In this document: in pieces, positions 53,136 through 61,008 of the stretch | Numbering within the stretch: position 1 is the first letter of the stretch | Layout: every line of letters starts with the position of its first letter | Assembly (NCBI RefSeq): GCF_014649395.1 | Contig: NZ_BMSY01000013.1 | Span: 62,001 to 126,000, forward strand | Reading direction: 5' to 3' | Source: Streptomyces aureoverticillatus | GTDB taxonomy: Bacteria > Actinomycetota > Actinomycetes > Streptomycetales > Streptomycetaceae | Length of the DNA stretch: 64,000 bases | The notes under the pieces: model-generated | The model's input: only the letters and a program-made list of their open reading frames with translations | What the model was told of the DNA's origin: nothing | The model's database searches: none | Position numbers and translations under genes: made by a program

Positions 53136-54341
53136 ATGACACGTCCTTCTCGCAGGCTCATAGCGGCCTGCGCAGCCTCGCTCGCCCTGCTCGCAGGCGC
53201 CACCGCCTGCGGCCCGTTCGGCGACGACGGCGAGGCCGCCGACGACGGCGGCCCCACCTTCACCGTCGCCGCCGCAGGCGACATCCTCATCCATCCCGAA
53301 CTCACCGAGCAGGCGCGCAAGGACGCGAAGGCGACCGGCAAGGGTGAGCAGGGGATCGACTTCGGCCCGTTGATGGCCGGCGTCAAGCCGGTGATCAGCA
53401 AGGCCGACCTCGGGATCTGCCACTTCGAGCCGGTGGTCGGCGCGCCCGGCGGACCGTTCCAGGGCTTCCCCGACTTCATCGTGCCGCCGCAGATCACCAC
53501 CGCGATCAAGGGCGTCGGCTACGACCAGTGCTCCAGCGTCTCGAACCACGCCCTCGACCACGGCCCTGCCGGCGTCACCCGCACCCTCGACGCCCTCGAC
53601 AAGGCGGGGCTGCGCCACACCGGAACGGCACGTAGCAAGGCAGAGGCGGACAAACCGCTCATCACCAGTGTGAAGGGCGTCAAGGTCGCCCAAATCGCCT
53701 TCACGCTGGGCTTCAACGGGCGCCAAGTCCCCAAGGACAAGCCCTGGCTCGCCAATCTGACCGACTTCGACGCGATCGCCGCCGCCGAGAAGAAGGCCCG
53801 CGCCGCGGGCGCCGACGTCGTGATCCTGAGCCTCCACTGGGGCAAGGAGCACCAGCCCAACCCCGCCGCCCAGCAGATCGAACTCGCCCGCCGGATCGCC
53901 AAGGAGACCGGGATCGACCTCGTGATCGGCCACCACGCGCACGTCGTGCAGCCGATGGAGAAGGTCGACGGCACCTGGATCGCGTACGGACTCGGCAATC
54001 AGGTCGCCCGCCACGACAGGCCCAGCGGACTGACCGAGGAGGGCGTCATCGGCTGGTTCGAGTTCCACAAGCGCGGCGGCAAGTGGGACGTCGACGCCAA
54101 GTACGTGCCCACGTTCACGGAGATCCCGCCGGACCCGGACGAGGACGGCGCCGCCCTGCCCAAGGGCGCGGTCAAGAACCACCGGCTGCTCGACGTGGCC
54201 ACCGCGCTGCGCACCGGCGACGGCCTCACCGACCAGCAGCGCTCCCGCTACCGCCTCGCCTTCGAGCGCACCGAGGGCACCGTGCTCAACCGCGGCGGCG
54301 GCAAGGACGGCCTCGAACCCCTGGAGAAGCTGCCGGACTGA
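53136..54341 (+). CDS. capA: CapA family protein (poly-gamma-glutamate synthesis), lipoprotein
   Basis: CapA/PgsA belongs to the calcineurin-like phosphoesterases and is needed to make or export poly-gamma-glutamate. This 401-residue version has a lipoprotein signal (RRLIAACAASLALLAGATAC, C25). Phosphoesterase pieces: VAAAGDILIHPE with D49, VSNHALDHG, LSLHWGKEH and GHHAHVVQPM. In Bacillus PgsA is membrane-anchored by a helix; here a lipid anchor does the job. Start is ATG 53136 (or GTG 53133), without a ribosome site, just after a TATAAA box. The capB and capC genes lie 2.5-4.5 kb downstream on the same strand, which supports a polymer role. Confidence 0.88.
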   Translation: MTRPSRRLIAACAASLALLAGATACGPFGDDGEAADDGGPTFTVAAAGDILIHPELTEQARKDAKATGKGEQGIDFGPLMAGVKPVISKADLGICHFEPVVGAPGGPFQGFPDFIVPPQITTAIKGVGYDQCSSVSNHALDHGPAGVTRTLDALDKAGLRHTGTARSKAEADKPLITSVKGVKVAQIAFTLGFNGRQVPKDKPWLANLTDFDAIAAAEKKARAAGADVVILSLHWGKEHQPNPAAQQIELARRIAKETGIDLVIGHHAHVVQPMEKVDGTWIAYGLGNQVARHDRPSGLTEEGVIGWFEFHKRGGKWDVDAKYVPTFTEIPPDPDEDGAALPKGAVKNHRLLDVATALRTGDGLTDQQRSRYRLAFERTEGTVLNRGGGKDGLEPLEKLPD

Positions 54342-54449
54342 GAACGCCCGGCGAACTCCAGGTAGCGCGTCAGTGCCCCAAGTGGGGGGTCGGAGATGGA
54401 TCTTTGACGTAGCTCACATCTGGCTGCTTTCGTACATCCTTCCGGGCCC

Positions 54450-54464
54450 GTCATGGGTCATGAC
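54450..54464. promoter_or_regulatory. Inverted repeat in the capA-HAMP gene gap
   Basis: GTCATG-GGT-CATGAC has perfect six-base arms. The 247-base gap also has TTGACG at 54404, but no well-spaced -10. It may hold an internal promoter; no clear terminator follows capA. Confidence 0.4.
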
Positions 54465-54588
54465 ATTCCAGATCGCACCCGTGTGCCCGCTCGTGCCGGG
54501 GTGCGTCGACCTGCCCGCGTCACCCCGCACCACCGCCCGTGTCACCCCGTGTCACCACCCGTGATCACTCCAGGAGAGGAGCACCCCC

Positions 54589-56871
54589 TTGGCCGCTTCG
54601 CCCACGAAGCGGCGGCACAAGGTCCGCCGAAGGACCGACATGTCACTCATCGGAGGCATCCGGCCCCCGATCGCCGTGCTGTCGGTTCTGCTCCTTGCCC
54701 TGGCGGGCGTCACCGCCCTCACCCTTGGCCGCGTCGGCCAGGAGGCCGTCCCCAAGGCGGTCAAGTCGTCCCAGCAGCACTTCGCGGAGGACGGCGCCAT
54801 CGCCCTGCGCGCCTCCATCGACGAGAGCGTCACCGACCTCACCCGGACCGCCGACCTGTTCAACGCGGCCGACCCGGTGCCCGCCGACGCCGTACTCGAC
54901 AAGATCGGCAGCGTCTACCAGAAGTGGATGGGCACCGCCGTCGTCGAGATCCGCTCGGGCAAGCTCATGGCCGCCCGCGGTGAGAACGTCCCGCTGGCCG
55001 CGATCGACCGCTCGAAGCTGAGCGACGACCACGGGCTCGACCCGCGCATGGTGCGCCTGGAGAACGGCGAGACCCGTCTCCTCGCGTTCTCCGTGCTCGC
55101 CTGGAAGGGGCAGCCGCAGCAGCTCCTGGTCGCCTCCAGCAGCCTGCGCTTCCCCGGCATCAGCCTCGGCAACTTCCGTTCCATCGCCGTCGTCGGCGAC
55201 GACGGCAAGGTGCTGAGCACCGACGGCATCCCGGAACCGGAACAGGTCAGCACCGACGAGGAGCGCGCCGAGGTCAAGGCCTCCAACGCGCAGCTCAAGG
55301 CCTTCGCCGAGACCGCCGCGAAGAAGGCCAAGAGCCACCCGCTGCTGTCCAAGGAGCCCGGCTCCGGCGGCTATCTCGGCGTCAGCGGCCACCTGATCGG
55401 CGACCGCCACCTCGGTGAGCGGTCCGTCGCCGGCTACGCCTCGCTCGCCGCCCCCGAGGCCGGCGAGTCCACCGTGGCCACCCGGCTCGGCCTCAGCGTC
55501 GTCGCCATGGTCCCGGTCGCCGAGGACCCCAAGCGCTCCAGCAGCTCCGCCTTCGGGCTGCTCGCCGCGGGCGCGCTGCTGCTCATCGGCGGCCTGACCG
55601 TCTTCCTGCTGCTGCGCACCGTGCAGCGCCCGCTGATCCGGCTGTTCCTGGAGAGCCGCAGGCTCACCCGCGGCGACCTCAGCCGACCGGTGTCCGTGCC
55701 CAAGTTCGGCGAGGCCGCCCGCATCGGCGCCGCCCTCGAGCGGCTGCGCCGCCAGCTGACCGGCGAACCCGCCGCGAAGGCCAGGCCCGCCGGGCGCCGG
55801 AAGCTCGGCATCCGGACCCTGGTCGCGGTCGCCGGGGTGCTGCTGCTCGTCTGGTCGGCGCCGCTGTTGCTGCTGCTCAACCGGGCCGGCGACACCGTCC
55901 AGGTGCCGCAGCAGATGGTCAACGACCAGCGCGAGCGCACCGACACGCTCTCCGACCGGGTCCGCCGCGCCCTCAACGAGGGCCACGCCGACCTCACCTC
56001 GGTCGCCTCCCTCATGGGCGCCAAGACCGAGTCCTCGGACATGAACAAGGTCCTTGAGAGCACCCTGAACCAGCACTCGCGCTACCGCTCGCTGTACGTC
56101 CTCGACAACGACGGCAAGGTCCTCGCCGAGGCCGGCGGCGACCCGCGCGGCGCCGGCGACGAGCCCTCCGACCAGCAGATCCGGGTGATCGACGAGGACG
56201 GCAAGGAGCCGGTGATCATCGGCACCGCCGAGGTGCCGGGCCGCCAGGGGGCCGCCGTGGTGGGCGAGTTCCGCATCGAGTTCCTGAACTCCATGCTGAA
56301 GCGCCCCGGCCTGGGCGAGGTCCGGGTGGTCGACGAGGACCGCAAGATCATCGGCGGCAACAACGGCTACCGCGAGTTCCAGGGGCTGCCCAGCGGCCGC
56401 CTCGACGGGCTCGTCGAGGGCACCGGCCAGAAGGTCGGTGGCAAGCCGCGGCCCAGCGGCGTGCTGTACCGCGACGGCGACGACATCCAGATCGCCGCCG
56501 CCGCCCCGTTCGCCGGCGGCGGCGCGGCCGAGAAGCTCGGCTGGTCCGTGGTGAGCTGGCAGCCCGCCTCGGCCCTCGCCATCCCCGAGTACACCCTGCA
56601 GAACCGCACGGTCCTCGCGGGCATGCTCGGCGTCACGGCGGCCGCGGCCTGCCTCGGCTGGCTGCACATCGTCGTGGTCCGGCCGCTGCGCAAGCTCGCC
56701 GACCAGGCGGAGGCGCTGGCCGACGGCGACCGCAAGACCGTCCTGTACCCGGTCCACCACGACGAGGTCGGAGCGGTCACCCGCAGCCTCGAACTGATCA
56801 GGCAGCAGCTGCCGTCCGGCGCGCAGCGCAAGCGGGACGGCGCGACGGCCGGTCTCGCCGGAAGGAACTGA
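54589..56871 (+). CDS. Tandem sensor protein with two HAMP domains and no output domain
   Basis: The 760-residue protein repeats one unit twice: transmembrane helix (about 22-42), outside domain, helix (about 320-343), HAMP-like linker (about 345-395, RPLIRLFLESRRLTRGDLSRP); then helix (410-432), outside domain, helix (674-697) and a second HAMP (698-745, RPLRKLADQAEALADGD). It ends 15 residues later with no kinase, GGDEF, methyl-accepting or phosphatase domain. The TTG at 54589 has GGAGAGGAG seven bases upstream. capB starts six bases after its stop, so both are made together. It may sense the envelope or hold the polymer machinery; the role is unknown. Confidence 0.8.
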   Translation: MAASPTKRRHKVRRRTDMSLIGGIRPPIAVLSVLLLALAGVTALTLGRVGQEAVPKAVKSSQQHFAEDGAIALRASIDESVTDLTRTADLFNAADPVPADAVLDKIGSVYQKWMGTAVVEIRSGKLMAARGENVPLAAIDRSKLSDDHGLDPRMVRLENGETRLLAFSVLAWKGQPQQLLVASSSLRFPGISLGNFRSIAVVGDDGKVLSTDGIPEPEQVSTDEERAEVKASNAQLKAFAETAAKKAKSHPLLSKEPGSGGYLGVSGHLIGDRHLGERSVAGYASLAAPEAGESTVATRLGLSVVAMVPVAEDPKRSSSSAFGLLAAGALLLIGGLTVFLLLRTVQRPLIRLFLESRRLTRGDLSRPVSVPKFGEAARIGAALERLRRQLTGEPAAKARPAGRRKLGIRTLVAVAGVLLLVWSAPLLLLLNRAGDTVQVPQQMVNDQRERTDTLSDRVRRALNEGHADLTSVASLMGAKTESSDMNKVLESTLNQHSRYRSLYVLDNDGKVLAEAGGDPRGAGDEPSDQQIRVIDEDGKEPVIIGTAEVPGRQGAAVVGEFRIEFLNSMLKRPGLGEVRVVDEDRKIIGGNNGYREFQGLPSGRLDGLVEGTGQKVGGKPRPSGVLYRDGDDIQIAAAAPFAGGGAAEKLGWSVVSWQPASALAIPEYTLQNRTVLAGMLGVTAAAACLGWLHIVVVRPLRKLADQAEALADGDRKTVLYPVHHDEVGAVTRSLELIRQQLPSGAQRKRDGATAGLAGRN

Positions 56872-56877
56872 ACCGCC

Positions 56878-58644
56878 GTGCTCTTCCTCTACACCGTCCT
56901 GGTGGTGTGCTGCGCCGTCCTGCTGATCGCGGGCGTGATCGAGCAGCGGCGGCACTTCACCAACCTGGAACACATACCGTCGCGGGTGCTGGTCAACGGC
57001 ATCCGCGGCAAGAGCTCCATCACCCGCCTGTGCGCGGGCGCGCTGCGCGGCGGCGACCTCACCACGGTCGCCAAGACCACCGGCACCGCGGCCCGGTTCA
57101 TCCACCCCGACGCCACCGAGGAGCCGGTCTACCGCAAGTTCGGCATCGCCAACGTCGTGGAGCAGATCGGCATCGTGCGCCGCGCGGCGGCGTACAACCC
57201 GGACGCCCTGGTCATCGAGTGCATGGCGGTCATGCCGGCGCTCCAGGAGATCAACCAGTCCAAGCTGATCCGCTCCACCATCGGCGTGCTCTGCAACGTC
57301 CGTGAGGACCACCTCGCCGAGATGGGCCCGACCCTCGACGACGTGGCGCGCTCGCTGTCGCGCTCCATGCCGGAGAACGGCATCTGCGTCACCGCCGAGA
57401 AGGACCGCTTCGCCATCCTCAAGGAGGAGGCGGACGCGCGGAACTGCGAGCTGATCTACGCCGACCCCGAGACGGTGACCGACGACGAGCTGCGCGGCTT
57501 CAGCTGGTTCACCTTCAAGGAGAACGTGGCGATCGCGCTGAAGGTCGCCGAACTCCTCGGCGTCGGCCGCGAGGTCGCCCTCCAGGGCATGTACGACGCG
57601 CCGCCGGACCCCGGTGTCCTCTCCGTCGAGCGGTACGTCACCGAGGAGGGCAAGAAGCTCCGCTTCGCCAACGTCTTCGCGGCCAACGACCCCGAGTCGA
57701 CGCTGATGAACATCAACCAGCTGCTCGACCTCGGCGCCATCCACCGGCCGCTGAACGTCGTCATCAACTGCCGCCCCGACCGCGTCGAGCGCAACGGCCA
57801 GATGGGCGAGATCATCCCGGACCTGCAGCCGGACAAGGTCTTCGTGATCGGCCACCCCGCCAAGTCCGCCATCGACGCCATCCCCGCCGACTGGCGCTCG
57901 CGCGCCGTGGACCTCGGCGGCGACCGGCGCGACCCGGAGGAGTTCATGGGCCAGCTGCTCGGACAGCTCGGCTCCGACTCCTCCCTCGTGGCCATCGGCA
58001 ACATCCACGGCCAGGGCGAACTGCTCCTGGAGCACCTCGCCGAGCTCCCCGCCGACGAGAGCGAGGACCCGGCGGACGCGACGGCCCCGGCCGGCGCCAC
58101 CCCCGCCGAGACGACGGGCAGCCACCACCTGTACGAGCCGCACATCGACCCCTACCAGCACTATCCGGAGGCGTACGAGACGCGGTACACGCACACGGGA
58201 TCGCTCCAGGTGGTCCCGGCGCCGCAGGTGCCGGCGCAGCACTACCCGGCGTACGACGGCCATGCCGCGCAGGATCCGTACGCGGCGCAGGGTTCGTACC
58301 AGGTCCAGGGTTCGTACGCCGCTCAGGACCCGTACGCCGCGCAGGGCCCGTACGCCGCGCAGGGCCCGTACGCCGCGCAGGGTTCGTACCAGGACCAGGC
58401 TTCGTACGCCGCCCAGGATCCGTACGCGGCACAGCAGGAGTCGGCCTACGGGGCGCAGGCTCCGTACGACGCGTACGCCCACCAGCACCAGAACCAGCAC
58501 CAGCAGCAGAACCAGCACCAGAACCAGCACCAGAACCCGCCCCAACCGCCCGCCCCCCGCGGCCTGTTCGAGCCGCGTGTCCCGCCCGCCCCGCCCGCCG
58601 CGGATGAAACCCAGCAGTGGCACAGCCCAGGAGAGCAGCGTTGA
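56878..58644 (+). CDS. capB: Poly-gamma-glutamate synthase PgsB/CapB with long repetitive C-terminal tail
   Basis: PgsB is the ATP-dependent amide ligase that joins glutamates through their gamma-carboxyl. After an N-terminal membrane helix comes the Mur-ligase-like core: P-loop NGIRGKSSITRL (K45), TGTAARFIHPD, VIECMAVMPALQ, TIGVLCNVREDHLAEMG and KENVAIALKVAELLG, all as in Bacillus PgsB (393 residues). Here the core ends near 394 and a 190-residue tail follows, rich in Tyr, Ala, Gln and Pro (YAAQGPYAAQG repeats) and then His/Gln/Asn. The GTG at 56878 has AAGGA eleven bases upstream. capC overlaps its end. The product could be poly-gamma-glutamate or a related polymer. Confidence 0.9.
   Translation: MLFLYTVLVVCCAVLLIAGVIEQRRHFTNLEHIPSRVLVNGIRGKSSITRLCAGALRGGDLTTVAKTTGTAARFIHPDATEEPVYRKFGIANVVEQIGIVRRAAAYNPDALVIECMAVMPALQEINQSKLIRSTIGVLCNVREDHLAEMGPTLDDVARSLSRSMPENGICVTAEKDRFAILKEEADARNCELIYADPETVTDDELRGFSWFTFKENVAIALKVAELLGVGREVALQGMYDAPPDPGVLSVERYVTEEGKKLRFANVFAANDPESTLMNINQLLDLGAIHRPLNVVINCRPDRVERNGQMGEIIPDLQPDKVFVIGHPAKSAIDAIPADWRSRAVDLGGDRRDPEEFMGQLLGQLGSDSSLVAIGNIHGQGELLLEHLAELPADESEDPADATAPAGATPAETTGSHHLYEPHIDPYQHYPEAYETRYTHTGSLQVVPAPQVPAQHYPAYDGHAAQDPYAAQGSYQVQGSYAAQDPYAAQGPYAAQGPYAAQGSYQDQASYAAQDPYAAQQESAYGAQAPYDAYAHQHQNQHQQQNQHQNQHQNPPQPPAPRGLFEPRVPPAPPAADETQQWHSPGEQR
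58262..58440 (+). repeat. Codon-level repeats in the capB tail
   Basis: About ten short units, mostly 18 or 21 bases, encode YAAQ(G/D)(P/S) variants (for example TACGCCGCGCAGGGCCCG at several places). It is a coding repeat, not a CRISPR or intergenic array. Copy number can vary by slippage without breaking the frame. Confidence 0.8.
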
Positions 58645-59123
58645 TCCCGTCCGTCCTCACCCCCGAGATCGCCGCGGTCGGCATCGCGCTGGGGCTGCTG
58701 TTCTCGCTCGTCTGCTATCTGACGACCAACCTGTCGCCCGGCGGCATGATCACGCCGGGCTGGCTCGCGCTGACCCTCGTCGAGGACCTCCAGCGCGCCG
58801 CCATGGTGGTCGGCGTCACCGTCCTGACGTACGTCGGCACCCTGCTGATGCAGCGGTTCGTGATCCTCTACGGCAAGCGGCTGTTCGCGGCCGTCGTGCT
58901 GCTCGGCGTGACGCTCCAGGCCACCGTGATGATCGTGCTCTCGCTCGAGTTCCCGCTGATGTACAGCAACCAGACCCTCGGCTTCATCGTGCCGGGGCTG
59001 ATCGCCTACCAGCTGGTGCGTCAGCCCAAGGGCCCCACCCTGCTCGCCACGGGCTCGGTGACCCTCATGGCCTATGTCGTCCTCACGGCCGGGATCCTCC
59101 TCGGCTTCATGCCGTCCGCCTGA
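58641..59123 (+). CDS. capC: Poly-gamma-glutamate biosynthesis protein PgsC/CapC
   Basis: The 160-residue membrane protein has about five hydrophobic helices and the PgsC pattern: EIAAVGIALGLLFSLVCYLTTNLSPGGMITPGWLAL in outline, then RFVILYGKRLFAAVVLLG. PgsC forms the membrane synthase with PgsB. The TTG start at 58641 overlaps the capB stop (TTGA) and has AGGAG seven bases upstream, so B and C are coupled. Bacillus PgsC is about 149 residues, so length fits. No PgsE-like small gene was seen after it. Confidence 0.88.
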   Translation: MIPSVLTPEIAAVGIALGLLFSLVCYLTTNLSPGGMITPGWLALTLVEDLQRAAMVVGVTVLTYVGTLLMQRFVILYGKRLFAAVVLLGVTLQATVMIVLSLEFPLMYSNQTLGFIVPGLIAYQLVRQPKGPTLLATGSVTLMAYVVLTAGILLGFMPSA

Positions 59124-59137
59124 CTCCGGAGTCACTC

Positions 59138-60208
59138 ATGCCGCCCAAGAAGAAGCGTCCCGCAGTCCACGCCGTCACCGTCCTCGCGCTGCTCGCGGGC
59201 AGCACCTACCTGACCGTCGAGCTGCGCAAGGACGAGCAGGACAAGGCGCCCAAGGTGCAGGCCGTCACCGACACCCCGGACCTGACCAACGGCACCGGGC
59301 AGGCCGACGGCAAGCAGAAGTGGGAGCGGCTGCGCAATCCCGACCGCTCCGTCCTTCGTACCGAGGACGGCAAGGTCCTCGCCACCTTCACGGACGGCGC
59401 CCGCACGGCGACGCTCTCCGGGCCGAGCCGCACCTTCGCCGAACCCACCAACACCAAGTCCAAGGTCGTCACCGACAACTGGGTGCGGCTGATGCCGGAG
59501 ATCTGGCGCAAGGGCGCGGAGAAGGAGAAGTGGTTCAAGGACTGGTTCAAGGAGTTCGCCGGCAGCGAGGAGGACGACATCTTCGCGATGGCGTTCCAGT
59601 ACGTGGAGGGGGCGCCGGTCAAGAAGGACGACGAGGGCATCTCCTACGCCGGTGACGCCAGTTTCGGGCCGCTGAACCCCAACGGCAGCGAGGGCAACGA
59701 CCTGCGCGAGGAGCAGTCCGACTTCTACGACTACCTCGGCATCCCGTACACCTTCCGGGACGGTACGACCATCCAGCCCGAGGCGAAGCGGGCGCGGGCC
59801 ATCGACTGCTCCGGCTTCATCCGCACCGTGTTCGGCTACCGGGCCCGGTATCCGCTCATGGCCAACGACGTGTCGGGCGACGGTCTGCCCCGTACCGCCA
59901 ACGGCATGGCCCGGGGCAAGGTCGGCACCCCCGTCATCCCCCTGAAGGGCGTGGGCCCCGCGGACCGTCCCAAGACGATCGATGTCGTCCAGCCCGGTGA
60001 CCTCGTCTTCTTCAAGCTGGACGCCCGTACCAAGCAGCGGCTCGACCACGTGGGGATCTTCCTCGGGCACGACGCCGAGGGGCACAAGGTCTTCATCTCC
60101 AGCCGTGAGGAGGTCAACGGGCCGACCATCGGTGACAAGGGCGGTACGTCCCGCCTGGACGGGAACGGGTACTACGCCTCCGGGTTGCGGAGCGCGAAGC
60201 GGTTGTAA
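59138..60208 (+). CDS. NlpC/P60 family cell-wall or gamma-glutamyl peptidase
   Basis: The 356-residue protein has an N-terminal signal-anchor helix (HAVTVLALLAGSTYLTVEL) and a C-terminal NlpC/P60 cysteine peptidase domain: catalytic C224 in AIDCSGFIR, then GDLVFFK and H304 in RLDHVGIFLG. The domain is stretched compared with common NlpC proteins. It starts 14 bases after capC with GGAG six bases upstream of the ATG, so it is the last gene of the polymer operon. In Bacillus the poly-gamma-glutamate hydrolase PgdS is also an NlpC/P60 enzyme, so trimming or releasing the polymer is a fair guess; cell-wall cleavage is the alternative. Confidence 0.85.
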   Translation: MPPKKKRPAVHAVTVLALLAGSTYLTVELRKDEQDKAPKVQAVTDTPDLTNGTGQADGKQKWERLRNPDRSVLRTEDGKVLATFTDGARTATLSGPSRTFAEPTNTKSKVVTDNWVRLMPEIWRKGAEKEKWFKDWFKEFAGSEEDDIFAMAFQYVEGAPVKKDDEGISYAGDASFGPLNPNGSEGNDLREEQSDFYDYLGIPYTFRDGTTIQPEAKRARAIDCSGFIRTVFGYRARYPLMANDVSGDGLPRTANGMARGKVGTPVIPLKGVGPADRPKTIDVVQPGDLVFFKLDARTKQRLDHVGIFLGHDAEGHKVFISSREEVNGPTIGDKGGTSRLDGNGYYASGLRSAKRL

Positions 60209-60541
60209 GGCCTGCGGTGCTTTTTGTCTGCGGCCCGGTGGGGCGGTTTCCTGTCCCGCCGCTCCGCGGCGGATATCTCCCGCCCTCCCCCAAGCTCTTA
60301 AAGAGCAAGGGGGACCCCCTTCCCGTTTCCAGCACACATGCGGCTTCGGGCCGGGGGCGTGGGCACCGCCCCGCCTGCTGCCCGGGTGAGCCGGGCTTCC
60401 GGTGCCGGGAGCGGTCGTTCGGCGTCTGGCCCTTCCGGGTGTTCCGGTACCCGCTCCGGTATCCGCTGTGGGCAGCTGGGCCGCCAGGGGCGGCTCCCGA
60501 CCCTGAAGGCAGCCCAGGCCGACGGTGCCCGTCGGGACGGC
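60209..60541. other. Intergenic region between convergent genes
   Basis: The 333 bases hold no gene. A GCGGTGCTTTTTGTCTGC stretch just after the NlpC stop, the hairpin at 60287 and a run of CCGGTA/TCCGGTAT-like short repeats near 60440-60465 are all I see. Confidence 0.5.
60287..60313. terminator. Dispersed-type hairpin after the polymer operon
   Basis: CCCCC-AA-GCTCTT (60287-60299) faces AAGAGC-AA-GGGGG (60301-60313), a stem with an A/A internal loop. Similar hairpins occur as dispersed repeats in Streptomyces; one related copy is inside the gene at 12756. Confidence 0.5.
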
Positions 60542-60910
60542 CTAGCCCCGTACCGCCCGGGGACCCACGACGTCCGCGCCCAGGGCGGACACCCGGCGGC
60601 GCAGCTCGCGGTCGGCGGTGACGACCACGCAGGGGCCAGGGGTCTCGGCGACCAGGTCGACGATGCGGTCGTCGCCGCTCGCGGGGGCCGAGTCGACTCG
60701 TACGCCGGGGACGGAGTCGACGCCGCGTGCCTGGCCCTCGACGACGAGGACGACGTCGAGGGGGCCGGGCAGCTCGGCGAGCCCGGCCGCGGCGAGCGGC
60801 ACCAGACGGTCCCGCAGCCGCTCCGCGGCGCCCCGCCGGTCCCGCCACCACCCGTCCGGCACGGAGCCCACGACATTGGCGGCGTCCACGACGAGGGTCA
60901 CAGTCTCCAT
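60542..60910 (-). CDS. NYN (PIN-like) domain protein
   Basis: A 122-residue protein with the NYN/PIN-like nuclease fold: VTLVVDAANVVGSVPDGWWRDR at the start with the leading Asp and Asn, LDVVLVVEG, ASGDDRIVDLVAE and VVVTADRELRRRVSALGADVVG with the later Asp residues. Such proteins are predicted metal-dependent RNases. GAGG lies nine bases before the ATG at 60910. It is divergent from the beta-propeller-like gene. Function unknown. Confidence 0.8.
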   Translation of the reverse strand: METVTLVVDAANVVGSVPDGWWRDRRGAAERLRDRLVPLAAAGLAELPGPLDVVLVVEGQARGVDSVPGVRVDSAPASGDDRIVDLVAETPGPCVVVTADRELRRRVSALGADVVGPRAVRG

Positions 60911-60958
60911 GTGGCCAAGCCTCGCACGCCCGGGTGCACCCACCCCCACCTCGCCCAT

Positions 60959-60964
60959 TAGAGT
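60959..60964 (+). promoter_or_regulatory. -10 box of the beta-propeller-like gene
   Basis: TAGAGT lies 44 bases before the ATG at 61009. No clear -35 partner. It sits in the 98-base divergent gap with the NYN gene. Confidence 0.45.
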
Positions 60965-61008
60965 TGCCAGGACCGACGTCCGACCCCCGGAAGCCCCGGA
61001 ACCGCCGC

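Noticed and set aside
54342..54420. A terminator after capA at CCCC-AAGT-GGGG (about 54377-54388)
   Set aside because: The stem is only four or five pairs; too weak to call, so capA may be read through into the HAMP gene.
58262..58440. Periodic repeats as a possible CRISPR array
   Set aside because: The units are short, contiguous without spacers, keep the capB frame and code for YAAQ repeats.
54643..58623. A 1326-codon open frame on the minus strand opposite the HAMP and capB genes
   Set aside because: Antisense to two genes with clear domains and ribosome sites; composition is typical of shadow frames.
59124..59137. A cyclic-di-AMP (ydaO-type) riboswitch before the NlpC/P60 gene, common for wall hydrolases in Streptomyces
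   Set aside because: The gene begins 14 bases after capC, so there is no room for one.
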